In this document: one piece after another, positions 1 to 8,813 of the stretch | How the letters are laid out: the number at the start of each line of letters is the position of its first letter | How positions within the stretch are numbered: position 1 is the first letter of the stretch | Assembly: GCA_963795775.1 (NCBI GenBank) | Contig: CAWCJL010000004.1 | Span: forward strand, 1-64,000 | DNA: 64,000 nt | Direction of reading: 5' to 3' | DNA from: CAWCJL01 sp963795775 | GTDB taxonomy: Bacteria; Acidobacteriota; Terriglobia; Terriglobales; Acidobacteriaceae | Translations under genes and position numbers: made by a program | The notes under the pieces: generated by a model | Told to the model about the DNA's origin: nothing | Databases searched by the model: none | Seen by the model: the letters and a program-made list of their open reading frames with translations, nothing else

Positions 1-77
1 TGGTCGGGGAGAGAGGATTCGAACCTCCGACCCCCTGGTCCCGAACCAGGTGCTCTACCAGGCTGAGCCACTCCCCG
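1..77 (-). tRNA. tRNA-Pro (anticodon CGG)
   Basis: Read on the minus strand this folds as a complete cloverleaf: acceptor stem CGGGGAG/CTCCCCG, D arm with GCCTGGTAGAGC, anticodon stem CCTGG/CCAGG around loop TTCGGGA (anticodon CGG), and a T arm around TTCGAAT with one G-T pair. The 3' CCA is encoded and lies at positions 3-1, so the gene ends exactly at the window edge. The C at the first position is typical of bacterial tRNA-Pro. Confidence 0.96.
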
Positions 78-248
78 ATGACCAATTGCTGCGGAAGCAA
101 GCGACGCCGGGGCTCCTGGTGTGTGCCGCGGAACGCTCGCGGTTGCGAGCTGCGCTTGCTGAACAAAGTGTACCAGAAGCCTCCGATCGCGAGCGCTCCA
201 ACCGGCAAAGCAGTTGCAATTCCCAACGCCGTCAGGATAGACAAAGGT

Positions 249-1166
249 GTGATCCCCCGCGGCCAACTCGACCTGTCCGGCCTGCGCGTGCTCGATGGCG
301 GCATGGCTACGGAACTGGAGCGGGCCGGCTGCGATCTTTCCGGGCCGCTCTGGTCTGCAGAAGTACTGGGCAGCGCGCCCGAGCAGGTCAAAGCCGTGCA
401 TCGCTCCTATCTGGAAGCGGGCGCGGACTGCCTGCTCACTGCCAGCTACCAGGTCTCCGCAATGGGCTTTCGTGAGATCGGGTTATCCGATGCGGATGCT
501 GCGTCTGCACTGCGCTCCGCCGTGCGGCTGGCCGTGGAGTCGCGCGCGGAATACCGGCAGCACGCGCCCCGGCCGGTGTGGGTAGCGGCTTCGCTTGGGC
601 CGTTTGGTGCCGCGCTCCACGACGGGTCCGAATTTCACGGCAACTATCCTGTGGATCATGACGCGCTGGTACGCTTCCATCGCGAGCGCATCGAGGTGCT
701 CGCCGACACGGAAGCGGACTTCTTCGCTTTTGAAACGGTACCGCTGCTGGAAGAGGCACGCGCCATTGTGGAAGCGCTGCGGGTCGCTCCCGACCTGGCC
801 GGCTACATAAGCTTTCAATGCCGCGATGAGCAGCATGTTGCCCATGGCGAGCGCATCGAAGACTGCGCCCGCCTGCTCGAGGGCGCCGACCAGGTGATCG
901 CCATGGGCGCGAACTGCACGGCTCCCCGCTTCATCCTTCCGATCGTGCGCCGCCTGCGCCCGGTGACCAGCAAGAGAATCGTCGTTTATCCAAACTCAGG
1001 CGAGCAGTGGGAACAGGCCACGCGTAGCTGGTCCGGGACGTCCGACCCGGGACAGTTCGAAACGCTGGCGCGGGCCTGGCGTGAGGCCGGCGCAGACTGG
1101 ATTGGTGGCTGCTGCCGCACGGGGCCGGCGCACGTCCGCGCGCTGGCGCTGGCAGGGGCAGTGTGA
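249..1166 (+). CDS. mmuM: Homocysteine S-methyltransferase
   Basis: Predicted 305-residue zinc-dependent methyltransferase that moves a methyl group from S-methylmethionine (or AdoMet) to homocysteine, giving methionine in the cytoplasm. The N-terminal barrel motif LDGGMATELERAG, the Cys in GANCTAP and the Cys pair in GGCCRTGP match the family and its three-Cys zinc site. The frame is open back to position 78, but the conserved domain begins just after GTG 249, which has an AGGATAG ribosome-binding site 8 nt upstream and gives the usual family length, so GTG 249 is chosen. It lies 43 nt upstream of purL on the same strand; a functional link to purine synthesis is not evident. Confidence 0.88.
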   Translation: MIPRGQLDLSGLRVLDGGMATELERAGCDLSGPLWSAEVLGSAPEQVKAVHRSYLEAGADCLLTASYQVSAMGFREIGLSDADAASALRSAVRLAVESRAEYRQHAPRPVWVAASLGPFGAALHDGSEFHGNYPVDHDALVRFHRERIEVLADTEADFFAFETVPLLEEARAIVEALRVAPDLAGYISFQCRDEQHVAHGERIEDCARLLEGADQVIAMGANCTAPRFILPIVRRLRPVTSKRIVVYPNSGEQWEQATRSWSGTSDPGQFETLARAWREAGADWIGGCCRTGPAHVRALALAGAV

Positions 1167-1209
1167 GGGAGCCCGCAACCCATCAACATGCGACAATAAA
1201 GGTACCGCT

Positions 1210-3528
1210 ATGACATCCAAGACGCTCGCTGCAGTTCCCGAACCTGCCAGCATTTCTCCCGAGCTTCTGCAGCAGCATGGCCTGACTGCGGAGGAATATC
1301 AGCGCATCGAACAGGCGCTGGGGCGTACCCCGAGCCTGACGGAACTGGGAATCTACAGCGTGATGTGGAGCGAGCATTGCTCCTACAAATCGTCGCGCGT
1401 GCACCTGAAGCGGCTCCCTACCCGGAGCGAGCGCGTCGTGCAGGGGCCGGGCGAGAACGCGGGCATTATCGATATCGGCGACGGCTGGGCCTGCGCTTTC
1501 AAAATCGAGTCGCACAACCATCCCTCCTATATCGAGCCGTTTCAGGGCGCCACCACCGGGGTCGGCGGCATCCTGCGGGACATCTTTACCATGGGCGCGC
1601 GTCCGTTTGCCGTCATGGATTCTCTGCGCTTCGGCCCGCTCACAGCCGAAGGCGACAGCGATCCCAGCCTGGTGCATAAGAATCATTCCATCCTGGAAGG
1701 CGTGGTGGCCGGGGTGGCCAGCTACGGCAACTGCTTCGGCGTGCCGAACCTGGGCGGCGAAACGCGCTTTGAAGCCTGCTATGCGGGAAATCCGCTGGTG
1801 AATGCGTTCGCGCTCGGACTGGTGCGGAAAGACGAGATCTTCTACGCCAAGGCCACGGGCGTGGGGAACCCGGTGATTTACGTGGGCGCCAAGACGGGCC
1901 GCGATGGTATCCACGGCGCCACCATGGCGAGCGAGGAGTTCAAGGAAGGCTCGGAACAGAAGCGCCCCAATGTGCAGATGGGCGATCCGTTCATGGAGAA
2001 GCTGCTGCTCGAAGCCTGCCTGGAGGCGATGCGCACCGGCGCGGTGGTCGGCATTCAGGACATGGGTGCCGCTGGGCTGACCTGCTCGACCTGCGAGATG
2101 GGAGCGCGCGGCGGCGTGGGACTCGACGTCGAGCTCGACCGCGTACCGCAGCGCGAAACCGGCATGAGCGCCTACGAGATCATGCTGTCCGAAAGCCAGG
2201 AACGCATGCTACTGGTGGCCGATAAGGGCCGCGAGGACGAGGTGCTGCAGGTCTTTGCGAAGTGGGGGCTCGATGGAGTCATTGTTGGCGAGGTGATCGC
2301 GGAACCGCGGCTGCGGATTCGGCAGCACGGTGAGATCGTCGCAGACATTCCGAACACTTCGCTTACCGATGACGCGCCGCTCTACCACCGTCCGGTGGGT
2401 GAATGGAAGGCACCGGTGCCGTCCGATCCACCGGCCTGGGTCGTGCAGGAGCTGAATAAGCCCAGGGACTATACGGCGGATTTGAAGAAGCTGCTGGCCT
2501 CGGCGAATATCTGCTCCAAGCGCTGGGTCTTTGAGCAGTATGACTCCATGGTGCAGACCAACACCGTGCAGGGGCCGGGCGGCGAAGCGGGCGTGATGCG
2601 CGTAAAGGGCACGCAGCGCGGGCTCGCGATGGCGCTGGATGGCAACGGACGGTGGTGCTACCTCGACCCGAAGCGTGGGGCGTCGCTGGCCGTGGCGGAA
2701 GCAGCACGCAAAGTGGCCTGCACGGGAGCTGTACCCGTGGCTGCGACAAATTGCCTCAACTTCGGCAATCCGGAAAAGCCGGAGATCATGCGCCAGTTGT
2801 CAGACGCCATCGACGGCATCGCCGAAGCCTGCATCATCCTGGGCACGCCCATTACGGGCGGCAACGTCTCGCTCTACAACGAGACGCGGGGTGAAGGTAT
2901 CTACCCCACCCCGGTGATCGGCATTGTCGGCATACTCGACGACGTCACCAAGGCAGTACCGGCCGACTTCCAGCGCGAAGGCGATGCAGTGCTGCTGGTT
3001 TCAAGCAACGCATCCACCCCTGCCGGAGACGGCTTCGGTGCTTCGGAGTTCGCAAAGAACCTGCTCGGAAGTATCTGGGGACCACCGCCGCGGATCGACC
3101 TCACCGCGGAACGCGAGCTGCACAAATTCCTCGTCGCGGGCGCAGAACAGAGCCTTCTGCGATCGGCCCGCGACATCTCCGATGGCGGCATCGCCGTCGC
3201 GGCGGCCGAAGCTGCTTTCCCGCACGACATCGGTGCGCGGCTCTCTTTGCAAACGCATCTGGACACCAGCAGTAACCCGGTGACGGATCTCTTTGAAGAA
3301 GAGACCGGCGTCGTGCTCCTGACCTGCTCTCCCGAAAACGTCGCCGCCGTACAGAAGCTGGCAGACCAGTTTGGGCTGACAGCCGTACATCTCGGTGTGA
3401 CCGGAGGCAAGCATCTGGAGATCGTGCGTGGCGAAGAATCGCTGATCAGCGCGCCGGTCGCAACTCTGCGCGCCGCCTGGGCGGATGCGCTGCAGGCCGC
3501 TCTGAGCGGCGACCTGGTGACGGCATGA
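1210..3528 (+). CDS. purL: Phosphoribosylformylglycinamidine synthase subunit PurL
   Basis: The 772-residue synthetase subunit of FGAM synthase, which converts FGAR, glutamine and ATP to FGAM in de novo purine synthesis. Length and the absence of a C-terminal glutaminase domain indicate the small-PurL type that needs separate PurS and PurQ partners, neither of which is in this window. Signature segments include MWSEHCSYKSS, KIESHNHPSYIEP, the first Gly-rich segment GGILRDIFTMGARP, and the second-half nucleotide-site motif GAVPVAATNCLNFGNPEKP. Start ATG 1210 follows an AAAGG site at normal spacing. The stop overlaps the purF start in an ATGA junction, implying translational coupling. Confidence 0.97.
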   Translation: MTSKTLAAVPEPASISPELLQQHGLTAEEYQRIEQALGRTPSLTELGIYSVMWSEHCSYKSSRVHLKRLPTRSERVVQGPGENAGIIDIGDGWACAFKIESHNHPSYIEPFQGATTGVGGILRDIFTMGARPFAVMDSLRFGPLTAEGDSDPSLVHKNHSILEGVVAGVASYGNCFGVPNLGGETRFEACYAGNPLVNAFALGLVRKDEIFYAKATGVGNPVIYVGAKTGRDGIHGATMASEEFKEGSEQKRPNVQMGDPFMEKLLLEACLEAMRTGAVVGIQDMGAAGLTCSTCEMGARGGVGLDVELDRVPQRETGMSAYEIMLSESQERMLLVADKGREDEVLQVFAKWGLDGVIVGEVIAEPRLRIRQHGEIVADIPNTSLTDDAPLYHRPVGEWKAPVPSDPPAWVVQELNKPRDYTADLKKLLASANICSKRWVFEQYDSMVQTNTVQGPGGEAGVMRVKGTQRGLAMALDGNGRWCYLDPKRGASLAVAEAARKVACTGAVPVAATNCLNFGNPEKPEIMRQLSDAIDGIAEACIILGTPITGGNVSLYNETRGEGIYPTPVIGIVGILDDVTKAVPADFQREGDAVLLVSSNASTPAGDGFGASEFAKNLLGSIWGPPPRIDLTAERELHKFLVAGAEQSLLRSARDISDGGIAVAAAEAAFPHDIGARLSLQTHLDTSSNPVTDLFEEETGVVLLTCSPENVAAVQKLADQFGLTAVHLGVTGGKHLEIVRGEESLISAPVATLRAAWADALQAALSGDLVTA

Positions 3529-5087
3529 AGCGAGTGATGTATGAGGGGGTGCCGGGCGTCGCATGCGAACAGCAGGCTCCGCATCTCCGCTGCGCTACGC
3601 TCGGACTAAAGCCGGAGCCTGAAGCTGCACAACCTGCAGCGCACGATAGCGATGCGCTGCACGAAGAGTGCGGCGTTGCAGCCATCTACAACCATCCGGA
3701 AGCTGCCCGCCAGATATACCTTATGCTCTACGCGCTGCAGCATCGCGGACAAGAGTCTGCCGGCATCGCGACGGCCGATGGCCAGCACCTCTCGAACATC
3801 AAAGGGATGGGACTGGTCGCCGATATCTTCACCGACGACGTGCTGCGCAAGCTGCCCGGCGACCGCGCCATCGGCCACACGCGCTACTCCACCACCGGTG
3901 ACTCCGCGCTGCTCAATGCCCAGCCCATTCGCGTGGAATCCACCAAGGGGCTCATCGCGATTGCACACAACGGGAACCTGGTGAACCTGGGCAACATCCG
4001 GACGAAGCTCGAACGTGCCGGAGCTTTCTTCCAGACCACCAGCGACTCCGAGATCATCGTGCAGTTGATCGCACACTCCAAAGCCGCCACGCTGGTCGAT
4101 GCCATCGCCGATTCCCTGTCCCAGGTCGATGGCGCGTTCTCGGTCGTCATGATGACCCGAGACCGTATCTTCGCGGCCCGCGATCCACGCGGGTTCCGGC
4201 CTCTCTCCATGGGACGTATCGTGAACGAGAACGGGCCGGACACCTTTGTCTTCGCCTCGGAAACCTGCGCCTTTGACCTGCTCCGCGCGGAGTATGTGCG
4301 CGATGTGGAGCCGGGCGAACTCGTGATGGTGGGCGAAGAAGGCGTGACCTCGCGCAAGTACGCAAGCGGCGTGCCGCAGTCGAGCTGCATCTTCGAGCAC
4401 GTCTACTTCGCGCGACCGGACAGCCGCATCTACGGACGCTGGGTGCAGGAAAGCCGTGAAGCCATGGGCCGGCAGCTCGCGCGCGAATCCCACGTCGATG
4501 CCGACCTGGTTTCGCCGGTACCGGACTCCGGCGTGACCGCCGCCATTGGCTATGCGGCCGAAAGCGGCATTCCATTTCGCTTCGGGCTCATTCGCAACCA
4601 CTACGTGGGGCGCACCTTTATCGAACCGGAGCAGCGCGTACGCGACTTCGGCGTTAAGCTCAAGCTCAACCCCGTGCGCTCGCTGCTTGCGGGCAAGCGC
4701 GTCATCCTAATCGACGACTCGATCATCCGCGGCACCACCAGCCGTAAGATTGTGCGCATGGTCCGTTCCGCGGGCGCGCGGGAAGTACATCTGCGCATCA
4801 GTTGTCCGCCCACCGTCTCGCCGTGCTACTACGGGGTGGACACGCCGCGCAAAGACGACCTGATTGCCGCAAATAACAGCGTGGAAGAGATTCGCCGGTT
4901 CATCGAGGCGGATTCACTCGCCTATCTCTCGATGGAAGGGCTGCTGCACTCCTGCGGCGGGAACAGCGAGACGACTATGGATGGCCGCGGCGGCGGCCGG
5001 TTCTGCATCGCGTGCTACACCGGAAATTACCCCACGCAGTGGGTGGACGTGGAAGAGATAATGCCGGCCACGGCGGGAGCGCGTTAG
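3525..5087 (+). CDS. purF: Amidophosphoribosyltransferase PurF
   Basis: First committed enzyme of purine synthesis: PRPP plus glutamine to phosphoribosylamine. The N-terminal glutaminase domain should begin at the nucleophile Cys49 (EECGVAAIYNH) after removal of a propeptide of about 48 residues. The PRPP-binding loop RVILIDDSIIRGTTS lies in the C-terminal half. Cysteines in SSCIFEHV, RISCPP, LLHSC and FCIACYTG match the 4Fe-4S ligand pattern of the Bacillus-type enzyme (family knowledge). The start overlaps the purL stop (ATGA); ATG 3537 is an alternative. The leader is longer than the roughly 10-residue propeptide of the classical enzyme, and its Pro/Glu/Ala-rich sequence is not conserved in any family I know. 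Confidence 0.96.
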   Translation: MKRVMYEGVPGVACEQQAPHLRCATLGLKPEPEAAQPAAHDSDALHEECGVAAIYNHPEAARQIYLMLYALQHRGQESAGIATADGQHLSNIKGMGLVADIFTDDVLRKLPGDRAIGHTRYSTTGDSALLNAQPIRVESTKGLIAIAHNGNLVNLGNIRTKLERAGAFFQTTSDSEIIVQLIAHSKAATLVDAIADSLSQVDGAFSVVMMTRDRIFAARDPRGFRPLSMGRIVNENGPDTFVFASETCAFDLLRAEYVRDVEPGELVMVGEEGVTSRKYASGVPQSSCIFEHVYFARPDSRIYGRWVQESREAMGRQLARESHVDADLVSPVPDSGVTAAIGYAAESGIPFRFGLIRNHYVGRTFIEPEQRVRDFGVKLKLNPVRSLLAGKRVILIDDSIIRGTTSRKIVRMVRSAGAREVHLRISCPPTVSPCYYGVDTPRKDDLIAANNSVEEIRRFIEADSLAYLSMEGLLHSCGGNSETTMDGRGGGRFCIACYTGNYPTQWVDVEEIMPATAGAR

Positions 5088-5148
5088 CCGGCAGTTGGTT
5101 TACAGATTCAGACCGCCGCATCACCAGCGGTTCTCAGGTAGATACCGC

Positions 5149-5847
5149 TTAGCCCAGATCGAAGAGCAGCACTTCTCCGCCCGACTCGGTCGTCAGCTTC
5201 AGCTCTTGCTCCTCCGAGAGCGCCAGCCCGTCTCCGGCCTTGAGCTGTTCCCCACCCACCTCGACAGTGCCGCGCACCACCTGCAACCATCCATGACCGC
5301 CCAGCCGGAACCGGTGTGTCACGTTTGCACCCGCATCCAGGCGTCCGATCAGCAACTCGGCATCGCTGTGAATCTGAATCGAGCCATCGCGGCCATCTGT
5401 CGATGCGACCAGGTGCAGCTTGTTCGTCTGCTTCGCGATGGGGAAACGTTGCTGCGCATACGCGGGCTGCAGGCTGCGCTGGTTCGGCATCAGCCATATC
5501 TGTAGCAAATGCAGTGGCTTGTCCGGCGAAGGGTTGAACTCGCTGTGCCGTATGCCCGTACCAGCGGACATGTACTGCACCTCTCCCGGCATGAGCACCT
5601 CGCCTGTGCCCAGGGAGTCGCGGTGTTCAATCGCACCCTCCAGCACATACGTCAGGATTTCCATATTGTCGTGCGGATGCGTGCCGAAGCCCTTTCCGGG
5701 CGCGACGTAATCTTCATTGATCACGCGCAGCGCGCGATAGCCCATGAAGCGCGGATCGTAATACGTGTTGAAAGAAAAGCTGTGATACGTATCCAGCCAG
5801 CCATGGTTGGCATGGCCACGGTCCTGGGATGCACGCAGGGATATCAT
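5149..5847 (-). CDS. Pirin family protein (YhhW-like)
   Basis: A 232-residue bicupin of the pirin/quercetin 2,3-dioxygenase-like group. The metal ligands are visible: two His in GTHPHDNMEI and a His/Glu pair in GIRHSEFNPS, as in YhhW. The N-terminal HGWLDTYHSFSF motif is typical of pirins. The C-terminal cupin (about residues 150-232) lacks an obvious metal site, which is normal. A TGAGGT site precedes the ATG. The physiological substrate is unknown for most members, so quercetinase activity should not be assumed. It is convergent with purF and divergent from the DUF6496 gene. Confidence 0.9.
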   Translation of the reverse strand: MISLRASQDRGHANHGWLDTYHSFSFNTYYDPRFMGYRALRVINEDYVAPGKGFGTHPHDNMEILTYVLEGAIEHRDSLGTGEVLMPGEVQYMSAGTGIRHSEFNPSPDKPLHLLQIWLMPNQRSLQPAYAQQRFPIAKQTNKLHLVASTDGRDGSIQIHSDAELLIGRLDAGANVTHRFRLGGHGWLQVVRGTVEVGGEQLKAGDGLALSEEQELKLTTESGGEVLLFDLG

Positions 5848-6001
5848 TTCGTGGCGACCTCACTCTCGCACGTAATGGATGCTCGAGCGCGCCTTTGGAT
5901 GCAACTCGCGCTGTTGTGGCTGGTCCGAGGCGCAACCTGCACCGCGGTATTCGCTTCACAATTCCTGAGGCAAGGCAAACTGCTTTCCGGAAGGAGCTGC
6001 A

Positions 6002-6580
6002 ATGGCAACAAAAAAGAGCAGTGCTGGGAAAAGCAAGAAGAGCGGTGCGAAATCGAGCGCAAGTGCCAGCAAACGAACGCAGTCAAGCGGAAGCGCGAGC
6101 AAGAGCGCCAGCAAAGGCAGCAAGAGTTCGGGCAGGAAGTATGGCCCCAAGGCTCACGCCGCCGTAGAGCGCGAGATGAAGGCGTTCAAGGAAGGCAAGC
6201 TGAAATCGGGTGGCCGTCGCAAGGTGACCAATCCGAAACAAGCCATCGCCATCGGACTTTCCGAAGCGCGCAGAGCCGGCGACAAGGTGCCGCCGCCTCC
6301 TGCAGGATCCGCTTCTGCAAAGAAGAGCAGCGGCAGAAAGAGCGCAAGCAAGAGCACTGCGAAGAAGAGCACTGCGAAGAAGACCAGCGGGAACAAGAGT
6401 ACCGCCCGCAAGAGCAGTGGGAGCAAAAGCAGCGCGAACAAGACCAGTACCCGGAAAACCAGCACCGCCCGGAAACGCGCGGCAAAGCACCCAGCCGGGA
6501 AGCGGACGTCCTCGCACAGGGGCGGCACTACCAAGAAGTCCAGTGCAAAAGGGAGTTCACGTCGCAGCCACTCGCGCTGA
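6002..6580 (+). CDS. DUF6496 domain protein with histone H1-like Lys/Ser-rich tails
   Basis: A very basic 192-residue protein. Residues about 46-98 form a folded-looking core (YGPKAHAAVEREMKAFKEG and NPKQAIAIGLSEARRAG) that matches the DUF6496 pattern as I remember it. Both flanks are low-complexity Lys/Ser/Ala/Thr/Arg sequence with repeated KKSTAKK and KSSGSKS units, like bacterial histone H1-like proteins. DNA binding or nucleoid compaction is therefore a reasonable inference, not shown. A GGAAGGAG site lies 6 nt before the ATG. It stands alone: the neighbours on both sides face the other way. Confidence 0.8.
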   Translation: MATKKSSAGKSKKSGAKSSASASKRTQSSGSASKSASKGSKSSGRKYGPKAHAAVEREMKAFKEGKLKSGGRRKVTNPKQAIAIGLSEARRAGDKVPPPPAGSASAKKSSGRKSASKSTAKKSTAKKTSGNKSTARKSSGSKSSANKTSTRKTSTARKRAAKHPAGKRTSSHRGGTTKKSSAKGSSRRSHSR

Positions 6581-6610
6581 CCGACCCTCTTCTCAGATCA
6601 CAACAGGAAC

Positions 6611-6641
6611 GGCGCATCCCGGCAAAAAGCCGGCATGCGCC
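6611..6641. terminator. GC-rich hairpin between convergent genes
   Basis: GGCGCAT and ATGCGCC, then CCGGC and GCCGG, pair around an AAAAA loop with one C-C mismatch, giving a 12-bp stem. It sits between the 3' ends of the DUF6496 gene and the fmdB-like gene. No clear T run follows on either side, so factor-independent termination is likely but not certain. Confidence 0.5.
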
Positions 6642-6664
6642 GCTGAGTCTTGAAGCCGCCGCCC

Positions 6665-7039
6665 TTACTTTGTGGAAGAACTGCTGCTCGTGCCGGAACT
6701 GCTGGTCCCCGAACTTCCTGAGCCGGAACTGCTGCCGGAACTACCGCTGCTTGTCGAGCCCGTAGCATCCGAAGACGTGCTCTTGCTTGTCTCCCCAGCC
6801 GGCGCGCGATCCTTCCCGCCAGTCCCGCTCTCACTCTTCCCTGCAGCCTTCGCGCCGCCCTTGCCGGCGTAGTCGTTGACGTACCAGCCGGAGCCCTTGA
6901 ACTGCAGGGCTGGAGCGGAAATCAGGCGTTCCACTTCGCCCTTGCACACCGGGCATTCCTTTTCTTCCGGCGCGCTGAAGCTCTGGATCTTTTCAAAGCG
7001 ATGCCCGCACTGCTTGCATTGATATTCGTAAAGCGGCAC
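6665..7039 (-). CDS. FmdB-type zinc-ribbon protein with Ser/Gly-rich tail
   Basis: A 124-residue protein opening with the zinc ribbon of the FmdB regulatory-protein family: VPLYEYQCKQCGHRFE followed by ECPVCKGEVERLI, which provides two CxxC pairs. The start is taken as GTG 7039 because family members begin at this PLYEY segment; AAAGGAG lies about 10 nt upstream. After residue about 65 the chain becomes Lys/Gly/Ala-rich and ends in about 45 residues of almost pure Ser/Gly/Thr. Function is not established for the family. It lies 57 nt downstream of serA on the same strand, with a TACAAT hexamer in the gap, so it may be cotranscribed or have its own promoter. Confidence 0.85.
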   Translation of the reverse strand: MPLYEYQCKQCGHRFEKIQSFSAPEEKECPVCKGEVERLISAPALQFKGSGWYVNDYAGKGGAKAAGKSESGTGGKDRAPAGETSKSTSSDATGSTSSGSSGSSSGSGSSGTSSSGTSSSSSTK

Positions 7040-7096
7040 TTCGGTGGTGCTCCTTTGGGCTGAGCGTAAAAGCACGCAGCTCTATTGTAGTGGCTT

Positions 7097-8693
7097 TCAG
7101 TCGGCCGGCAGCCGCACCAGCTTCACCTCGGTGATGGCTTCCACCGCACGCAGCGCGTCCAGTACCGCCGTGGTGATTTCGCCGTCTGCCTGCACTACCG
7201 CGATCGCACTCGGTTCCGACACCGACGCCTGCCCGCGGCGTCCCAGCGCAAAATTCGCGATGTTGATGCGGTGCTCGCCAAGGATCGTGCCGATGCGGCC
7301 GATCACGCCCGGCACGTCCAGGTTGCGAATCACGATGAGCGCGCCGTGCAGCGGTGCTTCGATGTCGATGCCATTGACCGAAAGCAGTCGCGGCGCGCTG
7401 CCATGCAGCACGGTTGCACTGCCGACCACGTCGCCGGAGCGCGTGTGCAGCGACAGCGCGAGACTGGTGCCTGCGCCGCCCTCGGCCACATCCTTCTTCA
7501 GCTCATGCACCCGGATGCCACGTTCCGCGGCCACGGCGGCGGCGTTGATCCGGTTCACGTGTTCGGAATGCGCCAGCACACCCTGGATCGCCGCATTGCG
7601 GATCAAATCCGTCTTGCCCTGCGCCAGGCGGCCGGAATACGTAAGCTCGATGCCTTCCACGTTGCCGGTACTCAGCGCCGACAGAAAGCTGCCCAGCCGC
7701 TCCGCCATCTGGATGTAGGGCGCAAGCTCGACATACTCTTCGTGGCTCAGCGACGGCAGGTTGACCGCATTCTGTACCACTCCCAGCTTCAGGTATTCCC
7801 GCACCTGCCGCGCAATCTGGATGCCCACCGCTTCCTGTGCCTCTGCCGTGGAGCCAGCGATGTGCGGCGTCAGGATTACGTTCTCCTGCCCAAACAGCGG
7901 CGAAGAGCGCAGCGGCTCGTCACGGAAAACGTCCAGCGCGGCGCCCGCCACCTGGCCCGATTGCAGCGCGGCGAGCAGCGCGTTCTCGTCAATCAGCTCA
8001 CCGCGCGCGCAGTTCACCAACCGCACGCCACGCTTCATAGTGGCCAGCGAGGAAGCGTTGATGATGTCCGCGGTTTGCGGGGTCAGGCCCACATGCAGCG
8101 TAAGGTAGTCTGCCTCGCGAAAGAGTTGCTCCAAGCGAGACCAGTTCCACGTTGCGCTCGCGGGCGATCGCGGGCGCGACGAATGGATCATGGCCGATCA
8201 GCCGCATGCCGAAGCTTGCAGCGCGCTGCGCCACCTCCAGTCCAATGCGGCCCAGACCAAGCACGCCCAGCGTCTTGCCGCGCAGCTCTGCGCCGCTCAG
8301 TGATTTCTTCTCCCACTTGCCACCGTGCAGGAGCGAATTCGCTTTGGGCAGTTGCCGCGCCAGCGCCAGCATCAGGGCAATGGTGATCTCGGCAACTGCG
8401 ACGGCATTGGCACCCGGCGTATTCATCACCACAACTCCGTGCCGCGTAGCTGCATCGGCGTCGATGTTGTCCACACCCACGCCCGCCCGGCCAATCACGC
8501 GGAGCTTGGGCGCGTGCTCCAGCAGCGCCTCGTCTACCTGCACTGCGGAACGCACCACCAGCGCGTCTGCCTCGGCCAGTTCGGCCGGCAAGCCATCGCG
8601 GATCTGGTCATGGGTCACGACGTCCCACCCGGGCTCAGCTTTGAACACGGCGAGCGTGGCGGGCGACACTTTTTCGGCAAGAACAATCTTCAA
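7097..8693 (-). pseudogene. serA: D-3-phosphoglycerate dehydrogenase SerA, interrupted by a single-base frameshift
   Basis: First enzyme of serine synthesis (3-phosphoglycerate to phosphohydroxypyruvate, NAD-dependent). The start at 8693 codes for the N-terminal half through VLGLGRIGLEV (NAD fold) and ERNVELVSL. The next frame then continues with LEQLFREADYLTLH, the catalytic region (VNCARGELIDE, TPHIAGSTAEAQ), the ASB domain and a C-terminal ACT domain (ALIVIRNLDVPGVIGRIG). Removing one G from the GG at about 8131-8132 (minus-strand CTTGGAGCAA to CTTGAGCAA) restores one 531-residue frame, the normal long-SerA length. Both halves look fully conserved, so a base-call error or very recent mutation is more likely than an old pseudogene. 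It follows an aminotransferase gene on the same strand. Confidence 0.88.
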
Positions 8694-8813
8694 GCGGTCT
8701 CCTGAAACTTAGGACGGGTGCAATGGGGCGGGCTATGCAGTTTCCACGAGAGCCGAAGCCGCCCTCTCCAGCAAAGCTTGTCTGGTGCAGGGAGGGCGGC
8801 CGCGCAGGCTGGT

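Noticed and set aside
1..77. Integration site at tRNA-Pro
   Set aside because: The tRNA is complete, and no duplicated 3' end or integrase is found near it.
8120..8145. Programmed frameshift in serA
   Set aside because: No slippery heptamer, no downstream Shine-Dalgarno-like stimulator or strong hairpin was seen at the junction; a single extra base explains it fully.
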